This document shows positions 26,038 to 36,244 of a stretch of 64,000 nt of DNA, piece by piece. The stretch is from positions 1 through 64,000 of the forward strand of contig JAJRSE010000017.1 of assembly GCA_024278955.1 (NCBI GenBank), written 5' to 3'. Under the pieces are notes generated by a model that was given only the letters and a program-made list of their open reading frames with translations, was not told the DNA's origin and made no database searches. The position numbers and the translations under genes are program-made. The stretch comes from Planctomycetota bacterium (GTDB taxonomy: Bacteria > Planctomycetota > Planctomycetia > Pirellulales > Lacipirellulaceae). Within the stretch, counting starts at the first letter, position 1. Each line of letters starts with the position of its first letter.

Positions 26038-26682
26038 CTATTGTTGAAGAGCGTACTCGAACCACATTTGTTCGTGCTTCGATTCGGGTTGGTCAATGAG
26101 ATGCCAGCGCCGTTTTTTGTAGATCAATTCGTAGACGCTTTGGCTTTTGACGGATGGGGCCTTGATGAGCGTTTCGACACGTATGGAATTTCTCCCTTGG
26201 ATGTCTCGGTCGTTCACATAGGGAGTTGTTGCGGACTCGTCTTCCCCACCAAAGAGAGAGTCTTCGCCGAAGTCGCTCTCTTGGTCTCGTAGGTCGGCGA
26301 GTTGATCTCGCTTGGGCAGTTCGTCAACCACAGGCTGTTGGCGCAGGGGATTGTACTTCGACACCGAAGCGACGGTAACGGTTGCGGTGTAGAGAGGCTG
26401 AGACTCGCTTGGCGGGAGAAGCTTGTAGGAAAATTTTCGCTTTACCCTCAAATTGAGATCTCCTGAGGGCGTGAAATTTTCGACGGCCCTTTGCAAACGC
26501 TCCATGGCCCACTCAAAATCCACTTCGGCAGAGTGCTTTTGGGGCTTAGCTTTGGCGACGGTGGTTCGCCGAGGTTCGCAACCCGTGTTGGATAACGCGA
26601 GGGCTGCCAATCCTAACGCAACAGCCACCGTACGCATCCGAACGGTAAGCTTGCCTAAGTTGTCGTTCAGCAGTTGTGCCAT
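26038..26682 (-). CDS. Lipoprotein of unknown function
   Basis: 214 residues with a lipoprotein signal ending LALSNTGC, so it is probably anchored to a membrane. The mature protein has a mixed helix and strand pattern (AEVDFEWAMERLQRAVENF, LYTATVTVASVSKYNP, SVYELIYKKRRWHLIDQPE) and a middle acidic region with EDSLFGGEDESA. The phrase DSLFGG recalls the DDLFG repeats of the upstream protein. No family recognised. The ATG at 26682 has GGAAA upstream; 26637 is an alternative start that would give a shorter signal peptide. Confidence 0.68.
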   Translation of the reverse strand: MAQLLNDNLGKLTVRMRTVAVALGLAALALSNTGCEPRRTTVAKAKPQKHSAEVDFEWAMERLQRAVENFTPSGDLNLRVKRKFSYKLLPPSESQPLYTATVTVASVSKYNPLRQQPVVDELPKRDQLADLRDQESDFGEDSLFGGEDESATTPYVNDRDIQGRNSIRVETLIKAPSVKSQSVYELIYKKRRWHLIDQPESKHEQMWFEYALQQ

Positions 26683-26703
26683 GCGATTTCCATTTGACTC
26701 AAA

Positions 26704-26772
26704 CTAGGCTTTGTCAGAAAACACGTTTCCTCTGCAAGCATCCCAATTCTAAGAGTGGTCAAAGCACTCGTG
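26704..26772. repeat. CTTTG-type inverted-repeat element
   Basis: The left end ACTAGGCTTTGTCAGAAAAC recurs exactly at 63317-63336. The right end, read inward, is CACGAGTGCTTTGACCACTC, giving imperfect terminal inverted repeats. Bases 26738-26767 recur inverted at 2240-2269. It lies between two minus-strand genes. Confidence 0.6.
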
Positions 26773-26881
26773 TCACGAGCGGAACCCGTCTGGGACTGGC
26801 TCTAAAACTCCGCAGTTCCAAATTTCGCAGCTCGCTTCTTCTTTACGACGATTAACCTGAGTGACAAGAACCTGCAACCGG

Positions 26882-28438
26882 TTAAGCAAGCAGCTGGGAA
26901 GAATTCGCGGTGTTGAAGCCAAATAGATCTTCTTCAAGCTCCAGCGGCTCTTCCTCGGAGGAATCGGCGGGCTCGTTTTCCATGGCCGGCTCGGATCCTC
27001 CGAAAGGGTCGTCTTCAAAGTTGTCGAAGGTTTCTTCTTGGGAAGAGTCGGAAGTGCCTGAACCAAAGAGGTCGTCTTCGTCAGGAGACTCGACAGGGGC
27101 TTCGGCCGATGCGGGAGTGACTTCCTCAGAACTACTCGTGTCGGGGCCTAAAGCGATGCCATCGGTTTCGGCGGCTCCTACGGCGGCAGGTTGCGAGGAG
27201 GGCATGGCTGGTAGCTGGATATTTCGCCAGGGAACAGCGCTACCTACGACTCGGCCGAGAATACCAAAGAGCTTGCCCGGCTCCACTCGGTCGTCCTCTT
27301 TGAGGGGCGCGATTTGAGTTGATTCTTTTGGTGCCGCGTCTCCAAAGAGGTCTTCTACCTCGGCGGGTTCTTCGGTTGAATCAGATTCGTCGGCAGGGGC
27401 TTCGCCAAAAGGGTCCTCGGCATCGTCCTCAGAAACATCGTCAGAAGAGGTTTCTGTCGAATCAGGATCGCCAAACAAATCGTCAACAGGCTCGCTCGAT
27501 TCGGGCTCCGCAGTTTCTTCAAACGGGCTTTCTTCGGCAGCAGGTTCTTCGGTCATGGGTGGGTCGGAAGCATCGGCAGGCGGGTCGCCGAAGAGGTCAT
27601 CGGCCGCCTCTTCTGGAGCTGCCGGTTCACCAAAAAGGTCGTCAGCCGGTTCGCTCGATTCAGGCTCGGCCATTGGTTCGGCGGGGGTTGGCTGGGTATT
27701 TGCAGGCTGGGGAGCTGGATCGGAGAAAAGATCGTCTTCGGGGGCCGAAGCAGGCAAATTATTCTCTTCTGGAGCTGCCGTCACAGGAGCCTCTTCAACC
27801 ACATCGAAAGGGTCCACCTCGGGAGGAGTGGCCACGGGGGGCACTTCTACATGGGCAGGAGCCATGGCAGGGGTTGGCACGGGTGCAGCGGGTTGCATGC
27901 CTGGGATGGCATCTAGATCGATTTGCATGGGAGCTTCACGACGTAGCACCTTGGGCCCCCGTCGCTCAAGTTGTTCGTATCGCTGCCGGGATTGCTGACG
28001 ACTTTGTTGGACTCGATCTAAGCGTCCCTCGCGGCGAAATCGCTCAAGAGTCCGGCGTCCCGGTCCTTGAATTCTTTGCAGGGCAAGTCCGATCGAATGC
28101 CTACGACCAGGGTTGCGGGCTTCAAAGGTTGCACCGACTCGCATGTCTTCTTCTGCTTCATGTTGGCGGCCCATTTGAAGGCGAATCATGGCTCGGAAGT
28201 AGTAAACCCGTGGATCAGTCGAGCCAGCTTGGGCGACTTGCGTGAACAGTTGCTCGGCTTCGGCCGAGCGGTTTCCGAAGAAGGCGTGGACACCACGTCC
28301 ATAGGTGGCCGACATTTCGGAGGAATCTTGGGCTGAGGTACTGGTCGTTAACTGAGTGCCGAGGAGGCTTAGGGCGATGAGAAAGGTTGCGCACCATGGG
28401 GCAAGAGAAGAAAGGCGGTTGGAACGTGGGAGGGACAT
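26882..28438 (-). CDS. Secreted TPR-like protein with repeated DDLFG motifs
   Basis: 518 residues: signal peptide (APWCATFLIALSLLGTQL), a short TPR-like region (AEAEQLFTQVAQAGSTDPRV and YFRAMIRLQMGRQHEAEED), a basic Arg/Gln-rich helix, then a ~300-residue acidic, Pro/Glu/Ser-rich tail in which DDLFG or a close variant (DPFGE, EDLFG) recurs about ten times, the last as EEDLFGFN. The tail should be disordered; repeats of this kind act as short binding motifs in other systems. I start at the ATG at 28438 with AGGAG upstream; the frame is open to 28549. Partner unknown. Confidence 0.72.
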   Translation of the reverse strand: MSLPRSNRLSSLAPWCATFLIALSLLGTQLTTSTSAQDSSEMSATYGRGVHAFFGNRSAEAEQLFTQVAQAGSTDPRVYYFRAMIRLQMGRQHEAEEDMRVGATFEARNPGRRHSIGLALQRIQGPGRRTLERFRREGRLDRVQQSRQQSRQRYEQLERRGPKVLRREAPMQIDLDAIPGMQPAAPVPTPAMAPAHVEVPPVATPPEVDPFDVVEEAPVTAAPEENNLPASAPEDDLFSDPAPQPANTQPTPAEPMAEPESSEPADDLFGEPAAPEEAADDLFGDPPADASDPPMTEEPAAEESPFEETAEPESSEPVDDLFGDPDSTETSSDDVSEDDAEDPFGEAPADESDSTEEPAEVEDLFGDAAPKESTQIAPLKEDDRVEPGKLFGILGRVVGSAVPWRNIQLPAMPSSQPAAVGAAETDGIALGPDTSSSEEVTPASAEAPVESPDEDDLFGSGTSDSSQEETFDNFEDDPFGGSEPAMENEPADSSEEEPLELEEDLFGFNTANSSQLLA

Positions 28439-28649
28439 AAGAAAAACTCCTAAAACCTTAGAGGTGCTGAGTGTTTGACGTCGCCCCCAATGGGGTAGCC
28501 CCGACGCCTTGAACATAGCCATGGTAACCTTGCCAACGAACAGGAACAACCGAATTGGGACGTGTTTTTTAGGTTCAAGAGAGGCCTTCGGAATCGGGAA
28601 AAACCAGCTTTCATCTACCTGAGGAAGGGGTTTTGCAAACCTCGACGCG

Positions 28650-31600
28650 TTATGTTGCCTCGATCGAGCTGATTTTAGCTTGAAATTCCTCGTAGCCCTT
28701 TTGCTCCAGGATGGGCAGTTTCTCTTTAGTTAGGCCTAGTTTTAACGCCTCTTTCCACGATTTTATCGCGGCCTTCTGATCGCCGGCCAGAAACTGGGTT
28801 TGAGCAAGGTGATAGTACTTGATCGGGTCGCGACCTATCGAAACCGCTAGGGTGAGATCTTCTAAGGCCAAGTCGTATTTCTTGGCTGCCATCCTTACCA
28901 GGGCACGGGTATCGAGTAGGTCGTCAATCGGGCCGAAAGTTTCCATCGACTGATTTACGAGTTTCTCAGCATCGTCAAGCCGCTGCCCCATTAGGGCCAA
29001 CAGGAAGGCAAGATTGTTCATCGCGGCAGCACGGACTCGCTCGGGCGCATCGTCTCGACTGAGTAGCTCGTCGTAGGCGTCAGCGCTTTCTTGGTACTTT
29101 TGCTGAATTTCTAGGACCTCGGCCTTAAAGAGTTGCCTTTGCGCAGAATCGGGATCGTCGCGAAGGGCGATGCTTACCATTTGAGAGACATCGGCATCAA
29201 GTTTTTCGCCATATTCACTGCGTCGAGCACGTAACATTTGAGAAGCAACTGCCAGGTGTTGGTCGATGTGGTTGGAAAAATCTTTTTTAAGCGCGGCAAG
29301 AGCTTTCTCGGCATCGCCATGCATTGCATGAAAGCGAACGAGTTCAAAGCCTGCTTGAGGTGTTCGCTGGACATAGAGCCCAAAGAGTTTTTTCGCCAAT
29401 TCAAGGTCGTCGCACTTGGTCGCAAGATAGGCAACCTTGCGAATGGCTTGTAACTCTTCGGGAGAGAGCGAGCCGCTTAGCTTGCTTGGCAGGAGGCTGT
29501 TGAGCGTCTTGCGGACGAGCGCTTGATCTCCCTTTTTTGCTGCCAAAGTAGCCAAGAGTGGGAGGTAAGCGCTGCTGTCACTCCCCAGTTTTTTCATTCG
29601 ACTAATACGATTCTGAGCATCCGTGTATTCACCCCGGTCGATTAGCATGCCAATATAGGTTGCCCATATCTGGGGATCCGTATTGGACTTGCTGAGCGTG
29701 TCGAGCATGAGGTCTTCACAGCGTTGCCACTGATTGGCGTTACGAAGCAGATTGGCTAAGAGGAGAATTCCTTCTTTCTTCAAATGCTGGTTTTCGTAAA
29801 GCTCGGTGAGTAGCCGGATGGCCTTCCCTTGAGAGACGGGATCTTTTAGCGAAGCGAGAATTTCGGCAAGCACCGCTTGATCTGCCACCGTAAGTTTGCT
29901 GCCGCCCGAGGCTTGCGTTAAAAGTTGCTGTGCCTTGAGGGCATCCTGGTATCGGCCAGTACTCGCGAGTTGACGGGCCGCTTGAAGTCGCGCCCAGGCA
30001 GCCTGGGGGTGGTTTGCCGGGATACGACCATCATAGGTTGCTTTGAGAATACGGTTGATGAAGCTGCCGGCCTTGAGGCGATTGGCAGGATCGGCTTTGG
30101 ACCAAAGTAGGTAAAAGTCGGCCATTCGTCGAGCAATCGAAATTTCCTCAAGTTGATCGGCATACGTCGCGAGATAAATACGTTCTGCATTCTTCCACCT
30201 TCCTCGCAGCTCAAAAGATTTTGCTGCGAGTGACGGCAAAAACTCGGATTCAAGTGCGAGTTGAGCTTCGCGGAAAACTTTTTCCAGCTCTTGTGGATTT
30301 TTCTGAGCAGCGTGTATCGCAAGTAGCTGGGACCATGCCTCGGAGTCGGCCGGAGAGAGTTCTGTGACGGTGTGATAGGCCGCGGCTGCGGTGTCGAGTT
30401 GCCCTGCTTTCCTCGCCATGCTTGCGAACCATTTCTGCGTTTTCGCTACTTCGGGCTGGGCTTCTGCGATCTCCTGCGCAACCTGATAGGCCGTTTCCGA
30501 GTCGCCGGTAGCCAGCAGCACTTCAGCCTCAACTTGCCCAAGCAATCGAGTGCGTGACTCCTCGGCAATCAGATTCATTTTTTCGAGTGCTTCTTGGTGC
30601 ATCCCTCGTTTGGCAAGCAGGTTGACCTGCAAGGCTAATGCGTTGACATTAGCGCGGCCGTATTTCAGAGCATCGTCAAGGTGTTGAAGTGCCAGGCCCA
30701 TGTCTTCGTTGAGAACGATGAGCAATTGGCCATAGAGGATGTGTAGATCGCTCCATTCAGACCTTCGCTTGAGGGCAGCTTCTAGCATGACGCGAGCTTC
30801 TAGGAGTTCCTCCCGCGAGACTTCTTCAAGGCGGTATCCGAGCAGCCGGCGTTTCACTTCGGTGAGAACATAGGAAGCGTCGTTCTTGTCTTTTACCAGA
30901 TCAAGAATTTTCTGCTGAGCGTCCTTGATAGCGTCTTTATCACGTTGCTGAAGTGTGAGCTCGAACAGATGCATGCGAATAGGAAGACTATTCGGAGCAA
31001 ACCCGGCGGCTGTTTTCCAGTACTCAATAGCCTTGCCTGGCACGCCAAGCCTTCGGAATGCCATGCCGAGGCTTGAGAAAAACCTTACTTTCTCGGCTGA
31101 AGTCCACTCTTCAGTTCCTTCGGTCAAGGCGCTAAGCCTTTCCGCGGCATCGTCATGAGAGAGCTTCAAGAGAGTTTCGATACGGACCATGCGGGAATCT
31201 AGCGAGACGCCGAATTTTTCAACGGTCCGGTCGAGTAGTTTAAGGGCCTTTTCAGGTCCTCCCCCGGGCTTCCGAAGCAGAAGCTTAACCGCGGCAAAGC
31301 GAACGCCGACATTATCTGGCTCAAGTTCGGCAGCAGCTTGGACTAGTTTTTCAGCCTGGGGGAACATTTCTCGCTCAAGGAAAACTTGGGCTCGCTGAAG
31401 AGCCGTGCGAGCCTCGGAGAGATTGCTTTCTTCAGCGAACGCGGTAATCGCGTCGTCGACTTTTTTCCAGTCTTGTTGGTCGTCTGGAAGGTCAACCATG
31501 TCTTTGACTAGTTTCCGAAGGCTAAAGCCCTGATCACCTGTTTCGCCGGGATGAAGACGCGCGTAAACTCGCCTCCGACCAGCTAATGCAGGTTTGTACT

Positions 31601-32933
31601 TGGGAAGGGATTGAAGCACGAGGTCGTAGGCTTTGAAGGCGAGGTCAAGTTTGCCTAGCTGCTCGTAGCAACTGCCGAGCAGATTGCCTGCAACGGCTTG
31701 CTCGTTTGGAGAATTGAACAGCAAAGGACGCACGCGTTCGAGATCTTTCGCTGCTTCCGCCCATTTTTGTTCAAGGTATTTAATTCGCGATTTTCCGTAA
31801 TCGATAATAGGCTGCAAGGCGCTGTTCTGAGGGCCTTTCAGGTCTTCTAACGCATCGATTTCTTTACCAATCGCGGCAATATCTTTGGTGGCAAAAAGGA
31901 GGTCGATTTTGAACAGCAGCAATTGCCCCGAATTTCGATGCCCTGCGTGTTCGATGCCGCGATCGAGAATGGCAAGAGCTTCTTCGAGCTGGTTGCTGAG
32001 GGTCTCTGTTCGTGCCAGGAGTTGATAGAACTGGAGTTTGTCCGGGTAAAGATCCAAGGCCGCACTAAAGAAGCCTTTTGCTGCGTCGAAGTCTTTTTCG
32101 GATAACGCAACTTGTCCCTTACGCTGCAAGACGTCGGAATCGGTGGGGGAAAGCTCATAGGCCTTTTCTAAGGCAACGCCCCCCTCTTCTTTTTCGCCAA
32201 TCTGGTAGAGAAAATTTGAAAGCTTGAGGTACGCATCATGCGATTCAGGATTGACCTCAACCATTTGGTCGACCACACGCCGGGCAAGATCACGCGTGCT
32301 GCTTTTGTTTTGGAGTACCGAGGCAAGGAGCGAATAGATTTCGGGCTGGTCAGAGGCAAAGCCCTTCTTGGCATCGAATTCTTTGCTCTTTTTGTCGTAG
32401 CCAATCAGCCCCAACGCGAGCTCACTTGCGCGGCGAAAATCCTTGGTCAAGAAAAGGGCTCGAACTCGTAAGGCTTGAAGCTCGGTGCTATCTGGGTCGC
32501 CGGCTTGGAGTTCCTCGATATGAACCAAGGCATCTTGTGGCCGCCCAAAGCTGATAAGTAAATCGGCAAGCTCTCGACGTAATTCGGGATCGTTCGTTCT
32601 TCTGACCGTGTCTTCGAGTAGGCGGTAAGCTTTTGCATGATCGTTTCGGCCCGCATCATCGAGACCAGAGACATCAACCGCTAGGTGGGCCAGCTTGATT
32701 CTGGCGTCGTCTTCGTCTTTGCGGTACTGGACATATTTCCCCTGATAGTCGAGTGCGGTACGAAGATCGCCCTCCGAGAGGGCCTGTTCGGCACTTTTAA
32801 GAAACCAAGTGGCCTTGCGATTGACTTGCCACGGGTGGACAAGGAAGAAAGCAACCGCCCCTACGAGAACGCTGCCGAAGAGGGTTCCGAAGAGTAACAG
32901 ATAGTTGACACGATACCTTTGCATACTCGGCAC
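28650..32933 (-). CDS. Giant membrane-anchored TPR protein, 1427 residues
   Basis: One N-terminal membrane segment (LLLFGTLFGSVLVGAVAFFLV) is followed by about 1370 residues of tetratricopeptide-like helical repeats, with typical phrases such as DAYLKLSNFLYQIGEKEEGG, NLLGSCYEQLGKLDLAFKAYD and YHTVTELSPADSEAWSQLLA. TPR arrays bind other proteins. The length and single anchor suggest a scaffold on the outer face of the inner membrane; resemblance to TPR proteins of exopolysaccharide/PEP-CTERM systems is general only. The GTG at 32933 is three codons before an ATG at 32924, which may be the real start. It is followed on the same strand by the DDLFG protein. Confidence 0.78.
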   Translation of the reverse strand: MPSMQRYRVNYLLLFGTLFGSVLVGAVAFFLVHPWQVNRKATWFLKSAEQALSEGDLRTALDYQGKYVQYRKDEDDARIKLAHLAVDVSGLDDAGRNDHAKAYRLLEDTVRRTNDPELRRELADLLISFGRPQDALVHIEELQAGDPDSTELQALRVRALFLTKDFRRASELALGLIGYDKKSKEFDAKKGFASDQPEIYSLLASVLQNKSSTRDLARRVVDQMVEVNPESHDAYLKLSNFLYQIGEKEEGGVALEKAYELSPTDSDVLQRKGQVALSEKDFDAAKGFFSAALDLYPDKLQFYQLLARTETLSNQLEEALAILDRGIEHAGHRNSGQLLLFKIDLLFATKDIAAIGKEIDALEDLKGPQNSALQPIIDYGKSRIKYLEQKWAEAAKDLERVRPLLFNSPNEQAVAGNLLGSCYEQLGKLDLAFKAYDLVLQSLPKYKPALAGRRRVYARLHPGETGDQGFSLRKLVKDMVDLPDDQQDWKKVDDAITAFAEESNLSEARTALQRAQVFLEREMFPQAEKLVQAAAELEPDNVGVRFAAVKLLLRKPGGGPEKALKLLDRTVEKFGVSLDSRMVRIETLLKLSHDDAAERLSALTEGTEEWTSAEKVRFFSSLGMAFRRLGVPGKAIEYWKTAAGFAPNSLPIRMHLFELTLQQRDKDAIKDAQQKILDLVKDKNDASYVLTEVKRRLLGYRLEEVSREELLEARVMLEAALKRRSEWSDLHILYGQLLIVLNEDMGLALQHLDDALKYGRANVNALALQVNLLAKRGMHQEALEKMNLIAEESRTRLLGQVEAEVLLATGDSETAYQVAQEIAEAQPEVAKTQKWFASMARKAGQLDTAAAAYHTVTELSPADSEAWSQLLAIHAAQKNPQELEKVFREAQLALESEFLPSLAAKSFELRGRWKNAERIYLATYADQLEEISIARRMADFYLLWSKADPANRLKAGSFINRILKATYDGRIPANHPQAAWARLQAARQLASTGRYQDALKAQQLLTQASGGSKLTVADQAVLAEILASLKDPVSQGKAIRLLTELYENQHLKKEGILLLANLLRNANQWQRCEDLMLDTLSKSNTDPQIWATYIGMLIDRGEYTDAQNRISRMKKLGSDSSAYLPLLATLAAKKGDQALVRKTLNSLLPSKLSGSLSPEELQAIRKVAYLATKCDDLELAKKLFGLYVQRTPQAGFELVRFHAMHGDAEKALAALKKDFSNHIDQHLAVASQMLRARRSEYGEKLDADVSQMVSIALRDDPDSAQRQLFKAEVLEIQQKYQESADAYDELLSRDDAPERVRAAAMNNLAFLLALMGQRLDDAEKLVNQSMETFGPIDDLLDTRALVRMAAKKYDLALEDLTLAVSIGRDPIKYYHLAQTQFLAGDQKAAIKSWKEALKLGLTKEKLPILEQKGYEEFQAKISSIEAT

Positions 32934-33290
32934 CCAGTTAGGAAATGATTCTTTTATTGACGACTAGTTTGTGCACAGAGAAACCCAAAGGTCCGCTGCC
33001 CACAGTCCCTGCTGCAGGAGCCCTTGTCTCTTCCAGAGACAGCCGGCCTGTAGCCCAAAAAAAGAACGCTTTTTGGGTCGATCCGTGGCAGGCTCGCCTA
33101 GAATATCAGTCTTTATCCTATCCCCAGGAAGTCAGGTGTCAACGACGCCGCTAAGAGCGATTCTCCCCTCTGCCAGCACAAACCGTACAACTATTACGAG
33201 CAGACCGTGGAGTTCTTCGCAGGAGTGCTAAACTGGGGGCCGGCGTGGGTTGAACGGCTACCGAGAGAGGCGAAGAGCTGCCCTGGAAAG
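32934..33290. other. Intergenic region between two minus-strand genes
   Basis: A CCCAAAAAAAGAACGCTTTTTGGG hairpin is centred near 33065; on the minus strand it could slow transcription out of the TIGR03790 gene region, but it is upstream of the TPR gene and lacks a clean T-run. Nothing else recognised. Confidence 0.35.
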
Positions 33291-35009
33291 CTAGGGGATC
33301 TTCAAACGTAACGGCTTGGAAACGAGGCCCGGTTTCCCCTCGATAACCGCATGCAGCACGATGGGGCCGGCGCCGAGCTGGTCGATCGCGATTTTTGACT
33401 GGCCATTTCCCAAAGGGGTTTCGGCAAGCTTTCGACCGTTGTGCATGATCGCAACCGAGTTCTTTTGGGTAGAAAAGACTTTTACTTTGACGTAGCCATC
33501 ACGGGCAATTTGAGTTTGGTTTTCAATGGAAAGCTGCACCGCGTCGCGACCGTTCTTTACCAGAATGCTCTCTATCCATCGTCCCTGCGTTTCGATCGGA
33601 GTCCCCTCGGTAGCAACAATGCGAAGTTCGTGGTAACCATCGGCAATTTCGGTCGTGTCGAGACTGAATTTCTTCCCTGGCCGACACCGCTTACTACGAA
33701 CGCCATCGACGAAGAGTTCAAAGGATCGAATTGCCTTTGAAGAGCTTGTTGGTGTCAGCGTGAGCGTACCCGAGACAAATGTTTTTTTGGTAAAATCGAG
33801 CACTTTCACCTCAGGGGGAGTGGCCCAAGGCTGGCAAAGTGGGTCTCCTACGATCAATTGTTGAAATGGGGCATACAGGGACTGATAGAACGATTCGGCA
33901 AGCGAGCACCCATGGGCGTAATGGACGTGCAAGAATGGCGAGGGGAACTTCTGTGGGTAATTCAGTGGTTCGTGAACCGTGCCGCAAGCACCCGCGGCTC
34001 CGTTGCGTATAAATTCGGAGATGCAGGTTTGGCCAGCATCGGTTTTGAATATTCCGCCTAAACTAGTCAGATTATCGCAGAGAGAGCCAGGCAAGAGGCG
34101 GCAGCCCGAGTTTTTAATACTAAAAGAGGTCGTACCGGTCGTCAGTCCAATGATGTCTTTGGCATCTTTCGGAAATCGCCCGTCTAAGACTTTCGATTTT
34201 ACGCCGGCCAAGCCAAGTTCGCGTACTGCTTCGGGGTAGAGCTTGTGACGCGGTGTCGACCGGGGGCCTTTGTGCTTAGCAAAGTAAACTGTGCCGCGCG
34301 GGTGAGTTGCATCAGCAGTACTGGCAACTTCCAAGCATCGGACGATTTCCTTGACGGTATTCCCTCGCCCGTAGGTGACTCCAAGCATCGTTGAAAGCAG
34401 ATAAGGAATTCCCTTGGTCGCCGTTCTCTGGCCTCCCGGGAGCCACCGCGATTGTGCGCTGAAACCACGCGAAACAGTCACATTGTTTCGCGGCATCGAA
34501 AAGTAGTTGTTTGAGTTGAGCCCAAACATCTCCTTGCGTTTCTCTTTTGCAAATGCCCACAAGTAAGTGCTGCCAGTGATTGATCCTCGTGGTTGGTAAC
34601 CGGTCGTGAATTTTTCGTCGGGAAAGTCTCTGACAAAATCAATTTTCCAAGGGAAGTCGCAAGAGTAGATGAGGTAGTTGATCTGACCGCTGAGGCCTCG
34701 GCGGTCGATTTCTTCAAGGGCAGGGTACAAAATTTGCTTCCGGAAGGTGTGGCCAAAAACCATCCACTTTTTCGCGTCAAACTCGAGATAGAGCACATTC
34801 GAGGCGGGGATCTTCCGGAGATGGAGATAGTGATTAGCAACCGTCATCGAGTCCTGGCTTGAGGAATTGACCAGAAGAAAGACATTCTCGGGCCCTCCCC
34901 CTGCGGGGCAAGTTGCTGTCAGCGATATTCCCATCAAAACGGCACAAAGCACCGACAAGATTCCAGGTCGACAATTCCTTGGTTTTGGCTTTTCAGGGTA
35001 GCGCTGCAT
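33291..35009 (-). CDS. TIGR03790-type secreted protein
   Basis: 572 residues. After a signal peptide (LSVLCAVLMGISLTATCPAG) comes the family's opening pattern ENVFLLVNSSSQDSMTVANH with RKIPASNVLYLEF, then INYLIYSCDFPWKID, and a C-terminal region of beta-sandwich type containing VDGVRSKRCRPGKKFSLDTT. Proteins of this group occur in planctomycetes and some other bacteria; their function is not known. I start at the ATG at 35009; the frame reaches a TTG at 35108. It is divergent from the GDP-fucose genes. Confidence 0.78.
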   Translation of the reverse strand: MQRYPEKPKPRNCRPGILSVLCAVLMGISLTATCPAGGGPENVFLLVNSSSQDSMTVANHYLHLRKIPASNVLYLEFDAKKWMVFGHTFRKQILYPALEEIDRRGLSGQINYLIYSCDFPWKIDFVRDFPDEKFTTGYQPRGSITGSTYLWAFAKEKRKEMFGLNSNNYFSMPRNNVTVSRGFSAQSRWLPGGQRTATKGIPYLLSTMLGVTYGRGNTVKEIVRCLEVASTADATHPRGTVYFAKHKGPRSTPRHKLYPEAVRELGLAGVKSKVLDGRFPKDAKDIIGLTTGTTSFSIKNSGCRLLPGSLCDNLTSLGGIFKTDAGQTCISEFIRNGAAGACGTVHEPLNYPQKFPSPFLHVHYAHGCSLAESFYQSLYAPFQQLIVGDPLCQPWATPPEVKVLDFTKKTFVSGTLTLTPTSSSKAIRSFELFVDGVRSKRCRPGKKFSLDTTEIADGYHELRIVATEGTPIETQGRWIESILVKNGRDAVQLSIENQTQIARDGYVKVKVFSTQKNSVAIMHNGRKLAETPLGNGQSKIAIDQLGAGPIVLHAVIEGKPGLVSKPLRLKIP

Positions 35010-35224
35010 TGGGAGAACTCGAGTAAAAGGAGACGAAAAAACAGCAACTCGGGTTCCCAATCGGTGGAATCGGTCTACTCGGGCGACTATACTCAAGGGT
35101 TTCAGCAAGACCCCTTGGGCCGCTTATGCGGCTCTCTTCGTTGTATCCCGAACTGGGTTTCAGGGCAACTTGAGGTCGAGGTCCGTGCGTCCGTTGTCGA
35201 ATCCTATACCCAAGAATTTTCGCT

Positions 35225-36169
35225 ATGCAAACCGTGCTTGATCGTAATGAACCGATCTATGTCTCCGGACACCGTGGGCTTGTTGGTTCGGCAGTCGTGC
35301 GCCGTTTAGAGCAAGAAGGGTTTGGGAATATCCTGACCGCGACTCGCGAAGAGGTCGACTTATGCGATTTCCGAGCCGTTGATCATTGGTTTGCGGAGAT
35401 GCGGCCGAAGTACGTTATCCATGCTGCCGGCAAGGTGGGGGGGATCCAGGCCAATGCAACCTTTCCTGTGGACTTTCTGTTCGATAACCTGATGATCCAT
35501 GCGACCGTTTTACGGTCGGCTCATCAGCATAAAGTCGACAAACTGCTTTACCTGGGCAGCTCGTGCATCTACCCTCGCGATTGTCCCCAGCCGATACGAG
35601 AAGACTATCTACTCACGGGTCCGCTAGAGCCAACAAACGAAGCGTATTCGCTTGCGAAGATTACGGGACTCAAATCGTGCCAATTCTATCGCCAGCAGTA
35701 CGGTAGCAACTTTATTTCTGCGATGCCGACCAACCTTTATGGGCCGAAGGACAATTTCGACCTCCAGGGCTCGCACGTTTTGCCGGCATTGATTCGGAAA
35801 TTTCATGAGGCAAAGTTGGCCGAGGCCTCGCAAGTGACGATATGGGGTTCAGGCAGCCCCCGCCGCGAATTTCTGCATGTGGACGATTTGGCAGATGCCT
35901 GCCTATTCCTATTGGCCAAATACGACGAGGAAGCAACAATTAACATCGGCACAGGCCAGGATATTCCAATTGCCGATCTCGCAAAGCTTGTCGGCGAGGT
36001 GGTCTATCCCAAGGCACAGCCCGTCTACGATGCGAGCAAGCCCGACGGTACGCCACGTAAGTTGTTGGATGTTACGCGGCTGCACAAACTGGGTTGGCAG
36101 CACAAAACCAAGCTTCGCGAGGGGATCGAGTCGACCTACCAGTGGTTTCTCGACCACTACAATGCGTAG
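35225..36169 (+). CDS. fcl: GDP-L-fucose synthase
   Basis: Epimerises and reduces GDP-4-keto-6-deoxymannose to GDP-L-fucose with NADPH. 314 residues of an extended short-chain dehydrogenase: Rossmann loop [48 protein letters not shown] with the catalytic Ser/Cys, the YxxxK pair in [12 protein letters not shown] and [15 protein letters not shown], then [18 protein letters not shown]. Its partner gmd follows on the same strand. Confidence 0.95.
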   Translation: MQTVLDRNEPIYVSGHRGLVGSAVVRRLEQEGFGNILTATREEVDLCDFRAVDHWFAEMRPKYVIHAAGKVGGIQANATFPVDFLFDNLMIHATVLRSAHQHKVDKLLYLGSSCIYPRDCPQPIREDYLLTGPLEPTNEAYSLAKITGLKSCQFYRQQYGSNFISAMPTNLYGPKDNFDLQGSHVLPALIRKFHEAKLAEASQVTIWGSGSPRREFLHVDDLADACLFLLAKYDEEATINIGTGQDIPIADLAKLVGEVVYPKAQPVYDASKPDGTPRKLLDVTRLHKLGWQHKTKLREGIESTYQWFLDHYNA

Positions 36170-36244
36170 GCGTTTTGCGATTGGGTGAGACGGACGTGTC
36201 TAGTTCTGGAACAAAGAACCAACGATTTTTTGCAAAGTGAGTTT

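Noticed and set aside
27319-28245. A 308-codon plus-strand frame over the DDLFG protein
   Set aside because: Translation is almost all Arg/Gln/Leu, the complement of an acidic low-complexity gene.
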